Assembly: GCF_040151475.1 (NCBI RefSeq)
Contig: NZ_JBDKWG010000130.1
Location: forward strand, 110,924-174,923
Direction: 5' to 3'
Length of the DNA stretch: 64,000 nt
Source of the DNA: CAXBNB01 sp040151475
GTDB lineage: Bacteria; Bacteroidota; Bacteroidia; Cytophagales; Cyclobacteriaceae
A program made the translations under genes and the position numbers. Under the pieces are notes generated by a model that saw only the letters and a list, made by a program, of their open reading frames with translations, ran no database searches and was not told the origin of the DNA. The number at the start of each line of letters is the position of its first letter. Positions within the stretch are counted from its first letter, which is position 1. Shown here piece after piece: positions 63,919-64,000 of the stretch.

Positions 63919-64000
63919 TTAAGGATCTTTTCCTAGGTTCTCATAAACACCCCCACTTGTAGGATCGAACATGTTGAGTTGTACTATCTGTAGGTTTCTG
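63919..64000 (-). CDS. Probable C-terminal end of a minus-strand gene (cut by window)
   Basis: One frame from the window edge to TAA at 63919-63921 reads RNLQIVQLNMFDPTSGGVYE then NLGKDP, which looks like protein rather than chance. The segment is only about 26 codons, so no family can be named. It would converge on the ATP-grasp gene. Confidence 0.4.
   Translation of the reverse strand, partial: RNLQIVQLNMFDPTSGGVYENLGKDP

Overview
The window is AT-rich chromosomal DNA from a member of the Bacteroidota, most likely a Cytophagales-type marine or soil bacterium. The signs are a secreted protein with a type IX secretion (gliding motility-type) C-terminal domain, GSCFA, DUF2490, DUF3347 and HYC_CC_PP family proteins, ECF sigma factors, few Shine-Dalgarno sites, frequent TTG starts, and promoter -7 boxes of the Bacteroidota form TAnnTTTG (clearest, with a matching -33 TTTG, upstream of rpsF). 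No rRNA, tRNA, CRISPR array, insertion sequence or prophage was seen.

Layout. 1-3324: minus-strand genes: a truncated DUF255/thioredoxin-fold protein coupled to a GSCFA protein, then the rpsF-rpsR-rplI ribosomal operon with its promoter and terminator. 3581-7808: a cadherin/Ig-like surface protein and an octaheme cytochrome-HEAT-TPR lipoprotein. 8031-11404: a SiaC-like protein, an ECF sigma factor, a membrane protein with a repeated motif (probable anti-sigma), a Spy-like periplasmic protein and an outer-membrane protein. 11462-12880: xseA-xseB. 13022-18022: a histidine phosphatase divergent from a menaquinone operon (menI-like thioesterase, menF, menD, menB). 18111-22776: small envelope proteins, an SGNH hydrolase, a sigma factor/small ORF/ClpP-paralogue operon and an NlpC/P60 lipoprotein. 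23116-28300: a four-gene minus-strand operon of two purple-acid-phosphatase-like enzymes, a glycerophosphodiesterase and a ceramidase-like protein, which looks like a phospholipid/sphingolipid salvage set. 28614-34205: hisS, a T9SS-sorted protein, ybaB/ebfC, a family 2 glycosyltransferase and DUF2490.

34226-43660 is mixed housekeeping and unknown genes: a Kelch protein, a cold-shock protein, an alpha/beta hydrolase, a paraoxonase-like lactonase, an unusual cNMP-binding/acyltransferase fusion, an SGNH hydrolase, a GyrI-like protein and a small barrel. 43702-44187 is the C-terminal remnant of an O-antigen ligase-like gene. 44174-49330 (minus) is a nitric-oxide signalling locus: H-NOX, a large hybrid histidine kinase and a LytTR response regulator, all overlapping, next to an AraC regulator. 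49609-59866 (plus) is a copper/heavy-metal efflux island: HYC_CC_PP, CusA, CusC, CusB, CopA and a DUF3347 lipoprotein. 59877-64000 holds an unknown membrane protein, a ThuA-domain protein, DAHP synthase, an ATP-grasp enzyme and the end of an unidentified gene.

The loci most worth a second look are the H-NOX three-gene overlap, the sigma/ORF/ClpP operon, the lipid phosphatase-ceramidase operon and the double-cNMP-PlsC fusion. All calls come from reading the sequence and recalled family knowledge; no searches were run.
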